Positions 5,613 through 6,750 of a DNA stretch of 6,750 nucleotides are shown piece after piece. This stretch comes from Chitinophagaceae bacterium. Its GTDB lineage: Bacteria > Bacteroidota > Bacteroidia > Chitinophagales > Chitinophagaceae. The DNA lies in NCBI GenBank assembly GCA_025455245.1, contig JALOMX010000108.1:1-6750 (forward strand), read 5' to 3'. Every line of letters starts with the position of its first letter. Position 1 is the stretch's first letter. The notes below the pieces were generated by a model that saw only the letters and a program-made list of their open reading frames with translations, made no database searches and was not told the DNA's origin. The position numbers were made by a program, and so were the translations under genes.

Positions 5613-6750
5613 ATGATAAGATCCATTCGCCAAACATTTAATGCTGCTTTTACCAAAGAAAAATATGAAGCATATCTTGATGAATTAAATAGTTTCCATC
5701 CCGGAGATATTGAATTCAGGGTAGCAGAAACGCCCATATTTGTTGATAAAGAATTTACCCAAAAAATACTGGATGCCTGTGAGGGAATCGTTGATGTAAT
5801 CCTTCGCCCTGATTTTAAAGAACTGACAGAGCCCTCCATCCCGCATAATATAAGAATGCATGGAGAAACAGAGTATCCCGAATGCATAGCTTTTGACTTT
5901 GGTATTTGCCGTAATGATGACGGCACATATTCTCCTCAGCTCATTGAAATGCAGGGGTTCCCTACCCTGTTTGCTTATCAGGTCCTGCATACGGAAATTA
6001 CAAAAAAGCACTTTCCTCCTCCCCCCGGGTTCGATTCATATCTCAATGGTTACGACGCCGGATCTTATATTAAATTATTAAAGGATATCATTTTAGGTGA
6101 TCACAATCCTGAAGAAGTTGTCTTGCTTGAGGTTTATCCCGATCAACAAAAAACAAGGATAGACTTCAGGTGTACCAAAGATTATATTGGAATTGAAACC
6201 ATTTGTGTAACAGACCTGAAAGCCGACGGGAAAAAGCTCTATTTTGAAAAGAACGGTGAGCGCAAGGATATCAAAAGAATATATAACCGGGTAATATTCG
6301 ATGACCTGCACAAGCAGGAACTGCCCGAAGGAACCCTTGATATTCGTGAGGATTGGGACGTGGAATGGTGCCCGCATCCTCATTGGTTTTACAGGATCAG
6401 CAAATACACGCTTCCATTTATCGATAGCCCTTATGTGCCTAAAACCTATTTCCTTGATAAATTGGATAAGCTTCCCGGGGACCTTGAAAATTATGTATTG
6501 AAGCCGTTATTCTCATTTGCCGGGCAGGGTGTAAAAATCGATATTACCCTGCAGGATATTGAAGAGATTGAAGATCCTTCAAACTGGATATTACAGAAAA
6601 AAGTCACGTATGCAGATGCCATTGAAACCCCCGATGTTCCTGCAAAGGGTGAAATCCGGGTGTTTTATTTCTGGCCGAAGAATGCAAAAAGACCTTTTGC
6701 TGCTCAGAACCTGGCAAGGCTTAGCAAAGGAAAAATGATCGGTGTTCGAT
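5613..6750 (+). CDS. Putative ATP-grasp ligase, glutathionylspermidine-synthase-like (runs off right edge)
   Basis: An open frame of 379 codons starts at the ATG at 5613 and is still open at the window end. I do not recognise a named gene. Several stretches suggest an ATP-grasp enzyme, possibly of the circularly permuted glutathionylspermidine-synthase type, which joins an acid to an amine using ATP. FDFGI (94-98) and then PQLIEMQGFPT (108-118) resemble the DF...LEYNxDTPT region of that family, making E112 a candidate Mg2+ ligand. IKRIYNRVIFDDL (220-232) contains a candidate R226. YVLKPLFSFAGQGVKI (294-309) looks like the ATP-binding K-P-glycine-rich loop, with K297. WILQKKV (325-331) resembles the adenine-hinge strand, and EIRVFYF (347-353) supplies another candidate ligand, R349. 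There is no signal peptide or membrane segment, so it is probably cytoplasmic. The substrate is unknown. It lies 73 bp after ccmB beyond a hairpin, so it may be a separate transcription unit. A less likely reading is a non-catalytic conserved hypothetical. Confidence 0.72.
   Translation, partial: MIRSIRQTFNAAFTKEKYEAYLDELNSFHPGDIEFRVAETPIFVDKEFTQKILDACEGIVDVILRPDFKELTEPSIPHNIRMHGETEYPECIAFDFGICRNDDGTYSPQLIEMQGFPTLFAYQVLHTEITKKHFPPPPGFDSYLNGYDAGSYIKLLKDIILGDHNPEEVVLLEVYPDQQKTRIDFRCTKDYIGIETICVTDLKADGKKLYFEKNGERKDIKRIYNRVIFDDLHKQELPEGTLDIREDWDVEWCPHPHWFYRISKYTLPFIDSPYVPKTYFLDKLDKLPGDLENYVLKPLFSFAGQGVKIDITLQDIEEIEDPSNWILQKKVTYADAIETPDVPAKGEIRVFYFWPKNAKRPFAAQNLARLSKGKMIGVR

Noticed and set aside
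5146..6011. Minus-strand open frames of 108-146 codons
   Set aside because: They lie opposite ccmB and the start of the ATP-grasp-like gene, both of which give coherent proteins on the plus strand.
1..6750. CRISPR arrays, tRNA/rRNA genes, IS elements, toxin-antitoxin or defence systems
   Set aside because: No regularly spaced repeats, tRNA-like cloverleaf, transposase motifs or terminal inverted repeats were seen; nearly all DNA is accounted for by housekeeping or envelope genes.

Overview
The window looks like an ordinary chromosomal stretch from a member of the Bacteroidota (Bacteroidetes), probably Bacteroidales-like. The reasons are moderate-to-low G+C, start codons that almost all lack a Shine-Dalgarno motif and follow A/T-rich leaders, TAnnTTTG-type -7 promoter boxes, and proteins whose motif variants fit that phylum (WaaA with GIHNSLEA, a stand-alone CcmB, and a conserved hypothetical ending in LVGRRFL). 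I see no mobile element, CRISPR array, tRNA or rRNA.

Left part (1-1826, minus strand): two nucleotide-sugar genes. A PLP-dependent DegT/DnrJ/EryC1/StrS sugar aminotransferase that most resembles the WbpE type (693-1826) is followed, 124 bp downstream, by the N-terminal half of a UDP-glucose 6-dehydrogenase (ugd, 1-568) that runs off the left edge. This looks like one end of a surface-polysaccharide or O-antigen sugar cluster. A 116-bp divergent promoter region separates it from waaA.

Middle part (1943-4292): waaA/kdtA (plus strand) encodes Kdo transferase for the lipid A inner core. It converges on, and overlaps by 24 bp, a minus-strand gene for a 338-residue acidic protein of unknown function that has conserved-looking ends and a disordered middle. 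An 82-bp gap with an imperfect inverted repeat separates that gene from the divergent thymidine kinase gene.

Right part (4293-6750, plus strand): tdk (thymidine salvage) and ccmB (membrane subunit of the cytochrome c heme-export ABC transporter) are 5 bp apart and probably cotranscribed. No ccmA or ccmC lies beside ccmB. After a 73-bp gap with a 10-bp perfect hairpin comes a long ORF that runs off the right edge. I read it tentatively as a glutathionylspermidine-synthase-like, possibly circularly permuted ATP-grasp ligase. It and the acidic hypothetical are the least described genes here. I do not see convincing evidence of a new multi-gene system.
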